61,706 nt of DNA from an uncultured Verrucomicrobia subdivision 3 bacterium (GCA_937890005.1 CALBZA010000031.1:1-61706); one strand, 5' to 3'; positions 1-9,631 are shown, counted from the stretch's first letter. Program-made: numbers and translations. The notes: a model not told the origin generated them from the sequence alone.

Positions 1-419
1 CAGAGAATGACGGCTGATGCTCCTGCTTCCTTCACGTCACGACGCAATATTTCGAAAGGTTCATCGTCATAACGGGTGCAGTCGTGGGGCGCGTCTATTT
101 ATTTTTCATTTGGCGTCTCGGCTTGGCGATGATTGCACTTCGCTCGCGGTTTTCGACAGCATCTTCACAAATCGTCGAGCCACCTGCACACAGCCGCCTG
201 ATATCTCATTCGAGCCTTGAAGGTCAAAACATGTCGCGCAGACGTCCACGCCTGCGCTACGACGTGCATCAGCGGGAACCGTCGTGTTGAGCGCGCCGTT
301 TCTCCGAGAGAAAGACGCCGGCACGACGATCCGGATCAAACGCGAAATCACGAACTCAGACTTCTTACAGATCCGTTCGACCACAATGTGCTCTTCGTCA
401 TACATTGGGCTCGCTGACA
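1..419. other. Leading stretch without a recognisable gene
   Basis: I see no convincing coding region here. Short open frames exist on both strands, but none has a recognisable domain, a plausible start context or protein-like composition. The stretch may hold the promoter of the GH43 gene that follows, but I could not find a clear -35/-10 pair or a riboswitch-like fold. Confidence 0.4.
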
Positions 420-2126
420 ATGTGTGATTGGTCATTTGTGGGTAAACCTTCGGGCACGAGCAGCGTCATCAGGCGACTGTTTCGTTCGTGGATCTGTGCG
501 GTCTTGCTGCTGCTGACGATGGCGGTCCCGAACGACGGTTCAGGTGCGCTTCCGGGTAGCGACGCGCCGCGGGCATGGGGCGACTGGCATGATTGGGGCG
601 ACCAGGGCAATGGAACGTATCGGAATCCTGTGTTGCCGTCGGACTACAGCGACATCGATTGCATCCGGGTGGGATCGGATTACTACGCGATTTCTTCCAC
701 GTTCCAGTATTCGCCGGGGATGGTGGTTCTCCACTCGAGAGACATGGTGAACTGGCGCATTCTCGGGCATGTCGTTGACGATCTCCGGCAGATCAGCCCG
801 GAGTTGAATTGGGATCGCATGAACCGCTACGGGCGCGGGATCTGGGCCGGGGCGATTCGCCATCACGACGGCAGGTTCTGGGTGTACTTCGGCACACCGG
901 AGGAAGGCTATTTCATGAGCACAGCCAAGGATCCTGCGGGCCCATGGGAGCCTTTGCATCGAGTGATGGGTGAAGCGGGTTGGGATGATTGCTGTCCGTT
1001 CTGGGACGATGACGGCCAGGGTTACTTCGTGGGAACGAGCTTCAAAGACAACTACAAGACGTGGCTGTTTAAACTCACGGCGGACGGGCGCAACCTCGTG
1101 AGCGGCTGGCGCGTTTTGTTGAATGAGGGTTCCGGGCGCGAAGCCAACAAGTTGTACAAGATCAACGGCACCTATTATCACTTTTACAGTGAGCACAAGC
1201 CCGGCGTGGGGCGCTACGTGATGATGCAGCGCTCGACCAACATTGCAGGGCCCTATCTCGAAAAGCGACAGCTCAGCCATGCGCAACTGGAAGCACACGA
1301 GCCGAATCAGGGCGGCATTGTACAGACCGCAGCCGGAGAGTGGTATTTCTTCACCCACCACGGCAACGGCGATTGGCAAGGACGCTGCGCGAGTTTGTTG
1401 CCGGTCACATGGGTGGATGGCTGGCCGATTCTCGGAGCGGTCGGCGATGACGGCATCGGCAGAATGGTTTGGTCCGGACGCAAACCGGTCGCTGATACGC
1501 CAATTCTCACTCCGCAAACCAACGATGACTTCGATGGCCCGAGGCTCGGCGTTCAATGGGAGTGGAATTACCAGCCGCGGGCCGACAAGTGGTCGCTGAC
1601 CGAGCGGCCCGGGTTCCTGCGCCTGCACGCCTTCAAACCGCTTGAACGGAACAACCTGAAGAAGGTCGGCAACATCCTCACCCAACGCGTGCTGCGCACG
1701 AGAACGAACGTCGTCACGATGGCGCTGGAATTGAGCAACATGGCGGATGGACAGGTGGCCGGACTGTGTCACTACTCGGGAGACTGGAGCATGATTGGCG
1801 TCCGTCGTGAGAACGGCGTCGTCACCATCGAATCCGCCAACCACCGGACGATCACGCGGGGCCAGGCGATCACGACGTCAAAGCTCTGGCTGCGTTCGAC
1901 ATGGGCGTTGGACGGAAAATGCCGTTACGCCTTCAGCACCGATGGCACGGAGTTCATTCCGTTCGGCGAAACGTATCAATTCGGTTGGGGCGACTATCGG
2001 GGCGAGCGCATCGGCCTCTTCACCTGTAACAATGACGGTGAATCCGGTTACGTGGACGTCGATTGGTTCACGTATCATTACGACTCGCCGGCGTCTCGAA
2101 AAGCGATTGGCGGCGCAGGCCGTTGA
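420..2126 (+). CDS. Exported glycoside hydrolase family 43 protein (beta-xylosidase/arabinofuranosidase-like)
   Basis: A predicted exported five-bladed beta-propeller glycosidase, probably releasing xylose or arabinose from hemicellulose. The ATG at 420 gives 568 aa; a TTG 15 bases upstream is in frame but less likely. A hydrophobic signal segment (about residues 20-38) is followed by the family opening NPVLPSDYSDIDCIRVG, where Asp78 aligns with the GH43 general base. The segment DDCCPFWDDDG matches the pKa-modulating Asp region. REANKLYKINGTYYHF carries the likely general-acid Glu. From about residue 365 there is a beta-sandwich domain ending in FSTDGTEFIPFG and DVDWFTYHY, as in the C-terminal domain of GH43 xylosidases. 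The DYSDID variant differs from the usual DP(S/D) motif, so the exact substrate is uncertain. It is the first gene of a same-strand hemicellulase cluster. Confidence 0.9.
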   Translation: MCDWSFVGKPSGTSSVIRRLFRSWICAVLLLLTMAVPNDGSGALPGSDAPRAWGDWHDWGDQGNGTYRNPVLPSDYSDIDCIRVGSDYYAISSTFQYSPGMVVLHSRDMVNWRILGHVVDDLRQISPELNWDRMNRYGRGIWAGAIRHHDGRFWVYFGTPEEGYFMSTAKDPAGPWEPLHRVMGEAGWDDCCPFWDDDGQGYFVGTSFKDNYKTWLFKLTADGRNLVSGWRVLLNEGSGREANKLYKINGTYYHFYSEHKPGVGRYVMMQRSTNIAGPYLEKRQLSHAQLEAHEPNQGGIVQTAAGEWYFFTHHGNGDWQGRCASLLPVTWVDGWPILGAVGDDGIGRMVWSGRKPVADTPILTPQTNDDFDGPRLGVQWEWNYQPRADKWSLTERPGFLRLHAFKPLERNNLKKVGNILTQRVLRTRTNVVTMALELSNMADGQVAGLCHYSGDWSMIGVRRENGVVTIESANHRTITRGQAITTSKLWLRSTWALDGKCRYAFSTDGTEFIPFGETYQFGWGDYRGERIGLFTCNNDGESGYVDVDWFTYHYDSPASRKAIGGAGR

Positions 2127-2472
2127 TCTTCACAAGAGCGTGGTTTCGAGAGCTTTGCTGCCGGAGGAATACGACGTACATCACATTGCACTCGTCCGCC
2201 GCTTCCGTGAAAGAATGTCGCCCTGGCATTCGTGACGTGAACCAAAAGTGAAAGGACCGCCGCAGGACCGGCGCGATGGACAACGCTTTCCACAGGAACT
2301 GAACGAAAAATGGAAATGCATTTCAAGGGATGCCAGGCACGGTGAACAGCCAACAACCAATGCGAAATCTCTCACCCGTACTTCGGGCACCCTCCCCCAT
2401 CCATCCGATTCGCCGCGCAGTTGTGCCGTCAGAGGCTGGGAGACGTCCGAGTTGAGAGCCCCTTTGAACAAG
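2127..2472. other. Intergenic gap upstream of the GH27 gene
   Basis: These 346 bases hold no gene I can support. The GH27 reading frame is open back to 2248, but that extension has no homology-like features, and the signal peptide starts at 2473. The gap probably contains the promoter for GH27 and the esterase; no clear promoter hexamers were identified. Confidence 0.4.
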
Positions 2473-4506
2473 ATGAAAATTCACATTTGCCTTCTATCTC
2501 TCGGTCTTGCCACCCAGATGGTCTTTGCCGCCGACGCGCCCACAAATTCACCGTCTTCAGAAGATGTGTGGATCTCGTCACTCGACGTTTCACGCATTGA
2601 ACAGGGATGGGGTGAGGCTCGCGCCAACCGTTCCGTGGACAACCGGCGATTGACCGTCGCAGGCCGCGTGTTCCAGCAAGGTGTCGGAACACACGCGAAC
2701 TCGACGATCCCTCTCGAAGTCGATGGCAACGCTCTCACGCTCTCGGGCAGCGTTGGTGTGGACGATGAAACCGGCGGACGCGGTTCGATCATTTTCAAAA
2801 TTGAAGCCGATGGGCGGGAAATCTGGAACAGCGGGTTGATGCGGAGCCGGGACGCTGCCAAGGACTTTTCGCTCGATGTCAAAGGGGTGAAGTCGCTCGC
2901 GCTGCTGGCTTTGGACGGAGGAGACGGGATCGATTACGACCATGCGGACTGGGGTGATTTGAAAATAACCATGGCTGCCGGCAAACCGCGTCTGAACGTT
3001 CCGCCCATCGAAGAGGCGGTAGTTCTCACACCGAAGCCCGGACCGACACCTCGCATCAATGGCGCGCGGGTGTTTGGCGTTCGGCCCCGTTCGCCGTTTC
3101 TGTTTACCATCGCGGCGACCGGTGACCGGCCAATGACATTTGCGGCGGACAATTTGCCCGAAGGACTCGCGCTTGATCCGCAGTCCGGCCAGATCACTGG
3201 CAAACTTGAAAAAGCCGGCGAGTACGTGGTAACGCTTCGCGCCAAGAACGCGGTGGGCCAGGCCGAACGGCAGTTCAAGATCGTTTGCGGATCGAAGATA
3301 GGACTCACACCTGCCATGGGCTGGAACAGTTGGAACTGTTTCGCCGGCGAAGTAACTGCTGAAAGAATCAAAGCTGCGGCGGACGCGATGGTGAACAGCG
3401 GCCTGATCAATCACGGCTGGACCTACATCAACATCGACGACTTCTGGCAGGTGCATCGGAATTCCCGCGACCCGAGCCTGCAAGGACCAAAACGCGATGC
3501 CAACGGACGCATCCTGCCCAACCCGCGTTTCCCGGACATGAAAGGCCTTGTCGATTATGTCCATGGCAAAGGACTGAGGATCGGAATTTATTCTTCACCC
3601 GGACCCTGGACGTGCGGCGGCTGCGTCGGGAGCTTTGGCTACGAGCTTGAAGATGCCCAGCAATATGCCGAGTGGGGCTTTGACTATCTGAAATATGACT
3701 GGTGCTCTTACGATCCGGCGTTTGAAGCCCAGCGCGGCAGCACCAATTGGAACGCATCCCGCGCACGCAACATCAGCTATTCCGGCGGTGACGGCGTGAC
3801 GACAGGCCGGCTGCCCTTCCGACGAATGCACGAAGCGTTGATCCAGCAGCCGCGTGACATCATCTTCAGCCTTTGCCAGTACGGCATGGGCAACGTGTGG
3901 GAATGGGGAACCGAAGTTGGAGGCCACTCCTGGCGCACGACGCAAGACATCAATGACAGTTGGAGCAGCATGTCGGGCATCGGTTTCAGTCAGGCAGGAA
4001 AAGAACGATATGCGGGTCCCGGACACTTCAACGATCCGGACATGCTCGTGGTTGGCAGGCTCGGGTGGGGTCGGCTGCGTCCCACCAAGCTCACGCCCAA
4101 CGAACAATACACACACATCAGTCTCTGGTGCCTCCTCGCGTCGCCATTGCTGATCGGGTGCGACATGACCCAACTCGACGAATTCACACTGAACCTGCTG
4201 ACGAATGACGAAGTGATCGACGTGAACCAGGACCCGCTGGGACGCCAGGCATCGCGAGTCGCTCAGGACGGTCAGCTCGAAGTGTGGGCCAAGGACATGG
4301 AAGATGGATCCAAAGCGGTCGGCCTTTTCAATCGCGGCACGCAGGAAAAGGTTGTGGTCGCGAAGTGGTCCGACCTCGGCTTGACTGGCGACCAGATGGT
4401 GCGCGATCTCTGGCGTCAAAAGGATATCGGCAAGTTCAACGGACAGTTCGAGGCGACGGTGGGCCGGCACGGAGTTACGCTCGTGAAAATTTCTCCCGCG
4501 AAATAA
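2473..4506 (+). CDS. Exported GH27 alpha-galactosidase with NPCBM and Ig-like (putative sugar-binding) domains
   Basis: Retaining glycosidase expected to remove terminal alpha-galactose (some relatives act on beta-L-arabinopyranose) from hemicellulose side chains. The start at 2473 (677 aa) is chosen because MKIHICLLSLGLATQMVFA is a clean signal peptide; the frame is open upstream without sense. Order: signal peptide 1-20; an NPCBM-type jelly roll about 30-168 (GVGTHANS, DYDHADWGD motifs); a He_PIG-like Ig fold about 195-272; a GH27 barrel from about 277 (TPAMGWNSWNCF). Asp409 in YLKYDWC is the expected nucleophile and Asp492 in RTTQDI the acid/base; GPGHFNDPDML is also diagnostic. A C-terminal beta domain closes the protein. 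Its stop is 18 bases before the next esterase, so the two are probably co-transcribed. Confidence 0.94.
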   Translation: MKIHICLLSLGLATQMVFAADAPTNSPSSEDVWISSLDVSRIEQGWGEARANRSVDNRRLTVAGRVFQQGVGTHANSTIPLEVDGNALTLSGSVGVDDETGGRGSIIFKIEADGREIWNSGLMRSRDAAKDFSLDVKGVKSLALLALDGGDGIDYDHADWGDLKITMAAGKPRLNVPPIEEAVVLTPKPGPTPRINGARVFGVRPRSPFLFTIAATGDRPMTFAADNLPEGLALDPQSGQITGKLEKAGEYVVTLRAKNAVGQAERQFKIVCGSKIGLTPAMGWNSWNCFAGEVTAERIKAAADAMVNSGLINHGWTYINIDDFWQVHRNSRDPSLQGPKRDANGRILPNPRFPDMKGLVDYVHGKGLRIGIYSSPGPWTCGGCVGSFGYELEDAQQYAEWGFDYLKYDWCSYDPAFEAQRGSTNWNASRARNISYSGGDGVTTGRLPFRRMHEALIQQPRDIIFSLCQYGMGNVWEWGTEVGGHSWRTTQDINDSWSSMSGIGFSQAGKERYAGPGHFNDPDMLVVGRLGWGRLRPTKLTPNEQYTHISLWCLLASPLLIGCDMTQLDEFTLNLLTNDEVIDVNQDPLGRQASRVAQDGQLEVWAKDMEDGSKAVGLFNRGTQEKVVVAKWSDLGLTGDQMVRDLWRQKDIGKFNGQFEATVGRHGVTLVKISPAK

Positions 4507-4524
4507 CAAACAAAAGCGCTACCT

Positions 4525-5751
4525 ATGAAAACAAAAATGCTCGGTTTAGCACTCATCACGCTGTTCGCGGCTGCGCCTGCCATGGCTCAGCCGGGCGGAC
4601 AACCTGCGGCACAGGTCATCGAGTCGCCGGTAACCAACTCGGTCGAGGATTTCAAACCCTCGTCCCTGAACCAGCCGCGCCGGCAGTATCCACAGGTCAA
4701 TTCGGAACGGCGCATGCGCGCGAGCCTTCGGGCGCCCGACGCGACAAGCGTGCTTCTTGATATCGGCGGCAAGCGATATCCAATGACCAAGCGGGAAGAT
4801 GGCACCTGGATCGGCGATTCCGCGCCGCAGGACGAAGGATTTCATTACTACCAGCTCTGGGTGAATGGCGCCCAGGTGCCTGATCCTGGCACTCTCTTTT
4901 TCTACGGCGCGAGTCGCTGGGGCAGCGCGATTGAAATCCCGGCGAGCGATCAGGATTTCTACGCGCTCAAGAATGTCCCTCACGGCCAGTTGCGCGAGAC
5001 GCCTTTTTATTCGAAGAGCGCCAATGCGGTTCTCCGCTGTTTCGTTTACACGCCGCCCGATTATGAAAAGGATGTCACCAAACGTTATCCCGTTCTGTAT
5101 TTGCAGCATGGTGGCGGCGAGGACGAAACCGGCTGGGGAAGCCAGGGATTCACTGGGCGTATCATGGACAACCTGATTGCGGCGGGCAAAGCGCGGCCGT
5201 TTATCATCGTGATGGCCAACAGCTACGTGCCCGGCGCGGCCGCTCCGAATCGCGGCGCCGCTCCGGCAGCAGGCGGGGGCGCTCAAGGTCGCGGCATGTT
5301 CAACTTCTCGGCATTCGAGCGAATGTTGATCGACGACCTGATTCCCTACATTGACTCCAACTTCCGCACCCTCACCGATCAACCCAACCGCGCCATGGCC
5401 GGTCTCTCCATGGGCGGAATGCAAACGCGCCAGATCACGCTGGCCAATCTCGACAAGTTCTCGCACATCGGCATTTTCAGCGGCGGCAGCATCAGCACGA
5501 ATGACATCACCGACATGGCGGCGTTCAAGGAGAAGGTCAAACTCGTGTTTATCGGTTACGGCAGCCGCGAGCTTGAAAACCGCGGCGGCGGACGCGGCGG
5601 TTTTGGCGGCGATCCGAAAGCAAACACCGAGGCGCTCAAGGCGGCTGGAATCAACAGCGTCTTCTACGTTTCTCAGGACACCGCTCACGAATGGCAGACC
5701 TGGCGGCGCAGCCTTTATCAATTCGCACCGCTGGTTTTCAAAAACCAGTAG
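4525..5751 (+). CDS. Exported esterase-D/feruloyl-esterase-like alpha/beta hydrolase with CBM48-like N-terminal domain
   Basis: Predicted secreted serine esterase; the family includes xylan-linked feruloyl and acetyl esterases and enterochelin esterase-like proteins. A signal peptide (residues 1-21, ending AMA) precedes a CBM48/E-set-like domain of about 50-140 (ASLRAPDATSVLL, DEGFHYYQLWVNG). The hydrolase domain follows, from about 160. The nucleophile elbow is GLSMGG with Ser295, and His388 in HEWQTWR is the likely catalytic histidine. Two Gly/Ala-rich inserts (around 240-255 and 352-365) are unusual low-complexity loops. It follows GH27 by 18 bases. Context suggests removal of ester-linked decorations of arabinoxylan, but the acyl group cannot be read from the sequence. 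Confidence 0.88.
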   Translation: MKTKMLGLALITLFAAAPAMAQPGGQPAAQVIESPVTNSVEDFKPSSLNQPRRQYPQVNSERRMRASLRAPDATSVLLDIGGKRYPMTKREDGTWIGDSAPQDEGFHYYQLWVNGAQVPDPGTLFFYGASRWGSAIEIPASDQDFYALKNVPHGQLRETPFYSKSANAVLRCFVYTPPDYEKDVTKRYPVLYLQHGGGEDETGWGSQGFTGRIMDNLIAAGKARPFIIVMANSYVPGAAAPNRGAAPAAGGGAQGRGMFNFSAFERMLIDDLIPYIDSNFRTLTDQPNRAMAGLSMGGMQTRQITLANLDKFSHIGIFSGGSISTNDITDMAAFKEKVKLVFIGYGSRELENRGGGRGGFGGDPKANTEALKAAGINSVFYVSQDTAHEWQTWRRSLYQFAPLVFKNQ

Positions 5752-5765
5752 CGGCCAGTGTTGTC

Positions 5766-5793
5766 GGGCTCGGCTCCTTCCAGGACCGAGCCC
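5766..5793 (+). terminator. GC-rich stem-loop between the two esterase genes
   Basis: A perfect 8-bp stem (GGGCTCGG at 5766-5773 with CCGAGCCC at 5786-5793) encloses a 12-base loop, 15 bases after the esterase stop. There is no T tract, so it could be a weak or factor-assisted terminator, or an mRNA 3'-end stabiliser, rather than a classical intrinsic terminator. Confidence 0.35.
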
Positions 5794-5914
5794 CGTTCAT
5801 CGCGCGGTTCGCAGGCATCGCGAAACGTTGCGCTCAAGACCGGTTTTCACAGTCAAATTCTGACCCGACGGCACTCTGGAATCGGAGTCCCAAAACAAAT
5901 CTCTCAAAACTTAT

Positions 5915-7705
5915 ATGATGACTGTCACAGGAAGAAACCACTCGGTGCTGAACACTGTTGGCGCACCTGTTTTTCGCGTGACCGGGAAGGCTCTCACCGT
6001 GGTTTGTATGGTGGTCGTGTTTGCATTCCCACTTGCGGCAATGGCGGCGGAACCGATCCCGGCTCCCGGCTCGAAACTGCCTCCGCTGGCCGACAAAGTC
6101 ATCACCGCCGCCGACGTCACAGTGGAGCGGCTTGGAACCAACATTCCCGCTTCCGCAATTGGGGAACCAGTCGGTGCAGTGACGCTGTTCCCGCCGCGCT
6201 GGATTCAGGCAACGGAAAGCGCGGTTGCTCACGCGCTGGTCGAAGGCTCGATCGCTCCCAAGGACCCGAATGGCAAACCGATCAACTTCCGCGTCTTGCT
6301 CCCGGCCACCTGGAGTCGGCGGGCGATTCAAATGGGCGGCGGCGGAATGAACGGCATGGTGCCGATGCTGCGCGGCGAGCGTCCCGACTCGCCCACGGCA
6401 ACATTTGCACGGTACGGCAGCGATTCTGGGCACCAGATGGGCGGGTTTGGTGGAGGTGGTGGTGGCAATGACTGGGCGCTCAACGAAGAGGCCATTCGCA
6501 ACCTCGGTTACATGCAGATGAAGAAAACCCATGACGCCGCGATGGTGATCATGGAGCGCATCTACGGCGAACGGCCGCGCTTCAATTATTACGTCGGCAG
6601 CTCCCAGGGCGGACGCGAAGCTTTGACCGTCGCCCAGCGATACCCGGCCGACTACGACGGCATCGTCGCGGACGTTCCCATCGTGAGCTTCTCCACTTTG
6701 ATGCTGGCACCCGAGCTGATCCGCATTCAGGAAAAGCCGCTGTCCAATTGGGTCTCGCGAGCAAAGATCAACGCCATTCGCGCCGAGTTCATACGCCAGG
6801 CAGACAAGCTCGACGGGCTGGCAGACGGCGTCATTAACAACTACATGGCGGCCCGGGCGCTGTTCGACATGTCGCAGGGCGATCCCAACCGCAATCCGTG
6901 GGCGGCTCTGCGCGGACCAAATGGCACCGATCCGAACCCGCAAGATACGTCAGCAAACGCGCGTCTGACTGACGGTCAAATCGAGACGCTCAAGATGGTT
7001 TACAGTCGCTACAAATTCGCGACGCCGCTGGCCAACGGCGTAACTTCATTCGGCATGTGGGTGCCGAACACTGATCCCGGAGGCAGCGGATTAATTGTTG
7101 ACCGCCGTTTCCGTGGACAGGAAGGTGCCGACGAAAACGCGCCAGTCCATTCGCACCTGGGTGTTCTGGGCGTGACCGGGTTCCTCATGCAAAACCTGTC
7201 GGCGAACCCGCTGGACTATGTGGAAGGCGGTCCGCTCAACAAACGGCGCGAGCAGCTTTCGGAATGGCTCGACTCGACGAACCCCGATCTCTCCGCGTTC
7301 TACCGGCGCGGCGGCAAGATGATCGTCACGATCGGCACCGACGACACGCTCGCGTCGCCCGGGGCGCAGTTGGATTACTATCAATCCGTGATCGACAAGA
7401 TGGGCCGCGATCAGGTGGACGCTTTTGCGCGGCTCTACGTGCTTCCGCAAACTGGGCACGGCTTGAGCGGACGTAGCAGCTCGATGAACGGCGACGGAAA
7501 GGAAGTCACCCCGTTTGAAATTCCGAACCGGTTCGACCGCATTGCCCTGATCACCGCCTGGGTCGAACGCAACGAACCGCCCGGCAAGACGGTGATCGTC
7601 ACCGCCCGCGGCCGCAGTCTGCCGATGTGTTCGTATCCCAACTACCCACACTACAAAGGCGGCCCGCCCGAATCCGCTGACTCATACGATAGCATCGCGC
7701 CGTGA
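5915..7705 (+). CDS. Exported tannase/feruloyl esterase family protein lacking the usual cysteine pair
   Basis: A 596-aa member of the tannase/feruloyl esterase family, expected to hydrolyse esters of phenolic acids such as ferulate on arabinoxylan. Signal peptide about 1-45 (hydrophobic TVVCMVVVFAFPLAAMA). The nucleophile motif is YVGSSQGGREAL with Ser230; Asp477 (TIGTDDTLASP) and His515 (QTGHGLSG) complete the likely triad. In typical members the residue before the serine and the one after the histidine are cysteines forming a CS-D-HC disulfide. Here they are Ser229 and Gly516, so that disulfide is absent. A poly-glycine loop (about 172-182) lies before the catalytic region. It stands 163 bases after the esterase-D-like gene. 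Substrate specificity is inferred from context only. Confidence 0.88.
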   Translation: MMTVTGRNHSVLNTVGAPVFRVTGKALTVVCMVVVFAFPLAAMAAEPIPAPGSKLPPLADKVITAADVTVERLGTNIPASAIGEPVGAVTLFPPRWIQATESAVAHALVEGSIAPKDPNGKPINFRVLLPATWSRRAIQMGGGGMNGMVPMLRGERPDSPTATFARYGSDSGHQMGGFGGGGGGNDWALNEEAIRNLGYMQMKKTHDAAMVIMERIYGERPRFNYYVGSSQGGREALTVAQRYPADYDGIVADVPIVSFSTLMLAPELIRIQEKPLSNWVSRAKINAIRAEFIRQADKLDGLADGVINNYMAARALFDMSQGDPNRNPWAALRGPNGTDPNPQDTSANARLTDGQIETLKMVYSRYKFATPLANGVTSFGMWVPNTDPGGSGLIVDRRFRGQEGADENAPVHSHLGVLGVTGFLMQNLSANPLDYVEGGPLNKRREQLSEWLDSTNPDLSAFYRRGGKMIVTIGTDDTLASPGAQLDYYQSVIDKMGRDQVDAFARLYVLPQTGHGLSGRSSSMNGDGKEVTPFEIPNRFDRIALITAWVERNEPPGKTVIVTARGRSLPMCSYPNYPHYKGGPPESADSYDSIAP

Positions 7706-7765
7706 CGCTCAGGTCACGAGCAATTCAGAGTCGGCGCACTTTTGCTTTTTAACTACGAATCAAGA

Positions 7766-9631
7766 ATGAAGAAAATACTCGCTGCATCCGTTGCACTAAT
7801 CACGTTCTGCGTCGCACCCGTTCACTCGGCGGAGGTGACCGTCAGATCGCCGGACCGAAAAGCGGTCGTCACCGTCACCGACGAGGCCGGGTTGAGCTAC
7901 TCGGTAACCTTTGATGGACGCGAGGTGGTGGGCAAATCGCGCTTTGGCATCGTCGCCGACGGTGTCGATCTCGGTGCCGAAGCCACTCTGGGCAAATCGA
8001 CTTCGCGCAGGATTCGCGAGTCGTATTCCATGTTCGGCGCTCACTCCAAGGCGGAGAATGATTGTCGCGAAACAACTGTTCAGGTCCGCAGTTCCACAGG
8101 CGAAACGTACGAACTCGATGTGCGCGCCTACAACGATGGAGTGGCGCTGCGAACGCGTCTTACGGCAAAGCCGGGCCGCCGAATCAACAGTGAAGCTACG
8201 GAGTGGAAGGTTCGTGGCAATCCATTGGCGTGGTACCAAACCGACTTCAGCAGCTACGAAGGTGTCTTTCAAAGCACACGGCTGAATGACCTGCCCGCGG
8301 ATCGGAAACTTCCGCTGCCGATTACGTTCAGTCTGGACGGGGGTGACGGGCGAGCGAACGGCGGTTACGCGCTTGTGACCGAGGCCAATCTTCTGAACTA
8401 CAGCGACGCGGGCGTTCATGTTGCTGCGGATCGTTCGCTGCGCGTGTCCTTCCATGCCCGGCCGGATGCGAATGGATGGACCACGGATGATGCTGTGGTT
8501 CAGCCATGGCGTGTCACCCTGCTCGCACGCGATCTCAACGCGCTTGCGAACAGCGATCTGATTCGCAATCTCTGCCCCCCGGCATCGCCGGAACTGGCCA
8601 AAGCCGACTGGATCAAACCGGGCCGATCTTCCTGGCAATGGTGGTCCAGCGGCGGCCCCAAATACTCCGAGCAACGTCAGTGGGTGGATTGGACGAAGCA
8701 ACTCGGTTTCGAGTATTACCTGGTTGACGATGGCTGGAAGGATTGGAAAGAGGACGGCAAAGACCCGTGGGCATGCATGCGCGAGGTCTGCGATTACGCG
8801 AAAACGAACGGTGTGAAGATCTGGGCCTGGGTACATTGCCGCGACGTCACGAGCCCCGCCGCCCGCGCCGCCTACTTTGATCGCGCGGTCGAGGCGGGCG
8901 TGGTCGGAGTGAAGATCGATTTCATGCCCGAAGCCAGCGTGCAATGGGTCAACTGGTACGACGAAACGTTGCGCGACGCGGCTGCCCGGAAGTTGATGGT
9001 GAACTTCCATGGCGCGACGAAGCCGGTTGGACGCGAACGCACCTGGCCCAACGAGATGACCCGCGAAGCGGTGCGCGGTCACGAGTATCACATCCTGCGT
9101 TACCGCCGCACCCTGCCCCCGGCACAGGATTGTATCCTGCCGTTCACGCGCTATGTCATCGGGGCTGCGGATTACACGCCGACAGTTTTCAATCCCAGAG
9201 AATTGCGCGGCTACACCTGGGCGCGTGAGCTGGCCCAGGCCATTGTTTTCACATCGCCATACCTGTGCTACGCCGATCACCCGCGAAATTATCTCACCAA
9301 CACAGCGGTGGATGTGTTGAAAGCAATCCCGGCAACGTGGGACGAAACCATCGTCCTTCCCGGAAGCGAAATCGGAAAGTGTGTAGCCTTCGCCCGGCGC
9401 AGCGGGACCCGGTGGTTCATCGGCGTCATGAACGGCGGCGAAGAGAGTCCGCTCGACATCCCGCTGAGCTTTCTCGGCCGCGGCCAGTACCAGATGATCC
9501 AACTCGGTGACGCGCCGGATCGCGGAGACGGCTGGCAGCGCGACGAGAAGACAGTCAAACGCAGCGATCGCGTGCAACTCACGTTGCGCCCCAGCGGCGG
9601 CTGCGTCATCCAACTCGGTCCAAAGAAATGA
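7766..9631 (+). CDS. Exported glycoside hydrolase family 97 protein (alpha-glucosidase/alpha-galactosidase-like)
   Basis: GH97 enzymes are calcium-dependent exo-acting alpha-glucosidases (inverting) or alpha-galactosidases (retaining). The start at 7766 (621 aa) gives the signal peptide MKKILAASVALITFCVAPVHSA. An N-terminal beta-sandwich (about 22-280, RSPDRKAVVTV, DVRAYNDGVALRT, AWYQTDFSSYEGVFQ) leads into the barrel (PGRSSWQWWSSGG, YYLVDDGW, VKIWAWVHCRD). VKIDFM carries Asp385 where retaining members have their nucleophile. MVNFHGATKPVGRERTWPNEMTREAVRGHE and the C-terminal sandwich complete the family pattern. Whether it is retaining or inverting cannot be fixed by eye; next to GH27, GH115 and two GH43 genes an alpha-galactosidase-type role would fit. 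Confidence 0.92.
   Translation: MKKILAASVALITFCVAPVHSAEVTVRSPDRKAVVTVTDEAGLSYSVTFDGREVVGKSRFGIVADGVDLGAEATLGKSTSRRIRESYSMFGAHSKAENDCRETTVQVRSSTGETYELDVRAYNDGVALRTRLTAKPGRRINSEATEWKVRGNPLAWYQTDFSSYEGVFQSTRLNDLPADRKLPLPITFSLDGGDGRANGGYALVTEANLLNYSDAGVHVAADRSLRVSFHARPDANGWTTDDAVVQPWRVTLLARDLNALANSDLIRNLCPPASPELAKADWIKPGRSSWQWWSSGGPKYSEQRQWVDWTKQLGFEYYLVDDGWKDWKEDGKDPWACMREVCDYAKTNGVKIWAWVHCRDVTSPAARAAYFDRAVEAGVVGVKIDFMPEASVQWVNWYDETLRDAAARKLMVNFHGATKPVGRERTWPNEMTREAVRGHEYHILRYRRTLPPAQDCILPFTRYVIGAADYTPTVFNPRELRGYTWARELAQAIVFTSPYLCYADHPRNYLTNTAVDVLKAIPATWDETIVLPGSEIGKCVAFARRSGTRWFIGVMNGGEESPLDIPLSFLGRGQYQMIQLGDAPDRGDGWQRDEKTVKRSDRVQLTLRPSGGCVIQLGPKK

Noticed and set aside
106..435. Minus-strand 109-codon frame in the leading region
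   Set aside because: No similarity to a known family, overlaps the likely GH43 promoter region and has odd Cys/Arg composition.
540..1844. Long open frame (434 codons) on the minus strand opposite the first GH43
   Set aside because: GC-rich codon bias leaves frames open opposite real genes; no domain, no start context, composition is unnatural (Arg/Pro/His rich).
2248..2472. Extension of the GH27 frame upstream of 2473
   Set aside because: It lacks export or domain features; the signal peptide begins exactly at the ATG at 2473.
7701..7718. CGTGAC/GTCACG stem-loop overlapping the tannase stop
   Set aside because: Only six base pairs with no T tract; too weak to call a terminator.
7796..9613. 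605-codon open frame on the minus strand opposite GH97
   Set aside because: Antisense shadow; the + strand has a complete GH97 with signal peptide and catalytic motifs.
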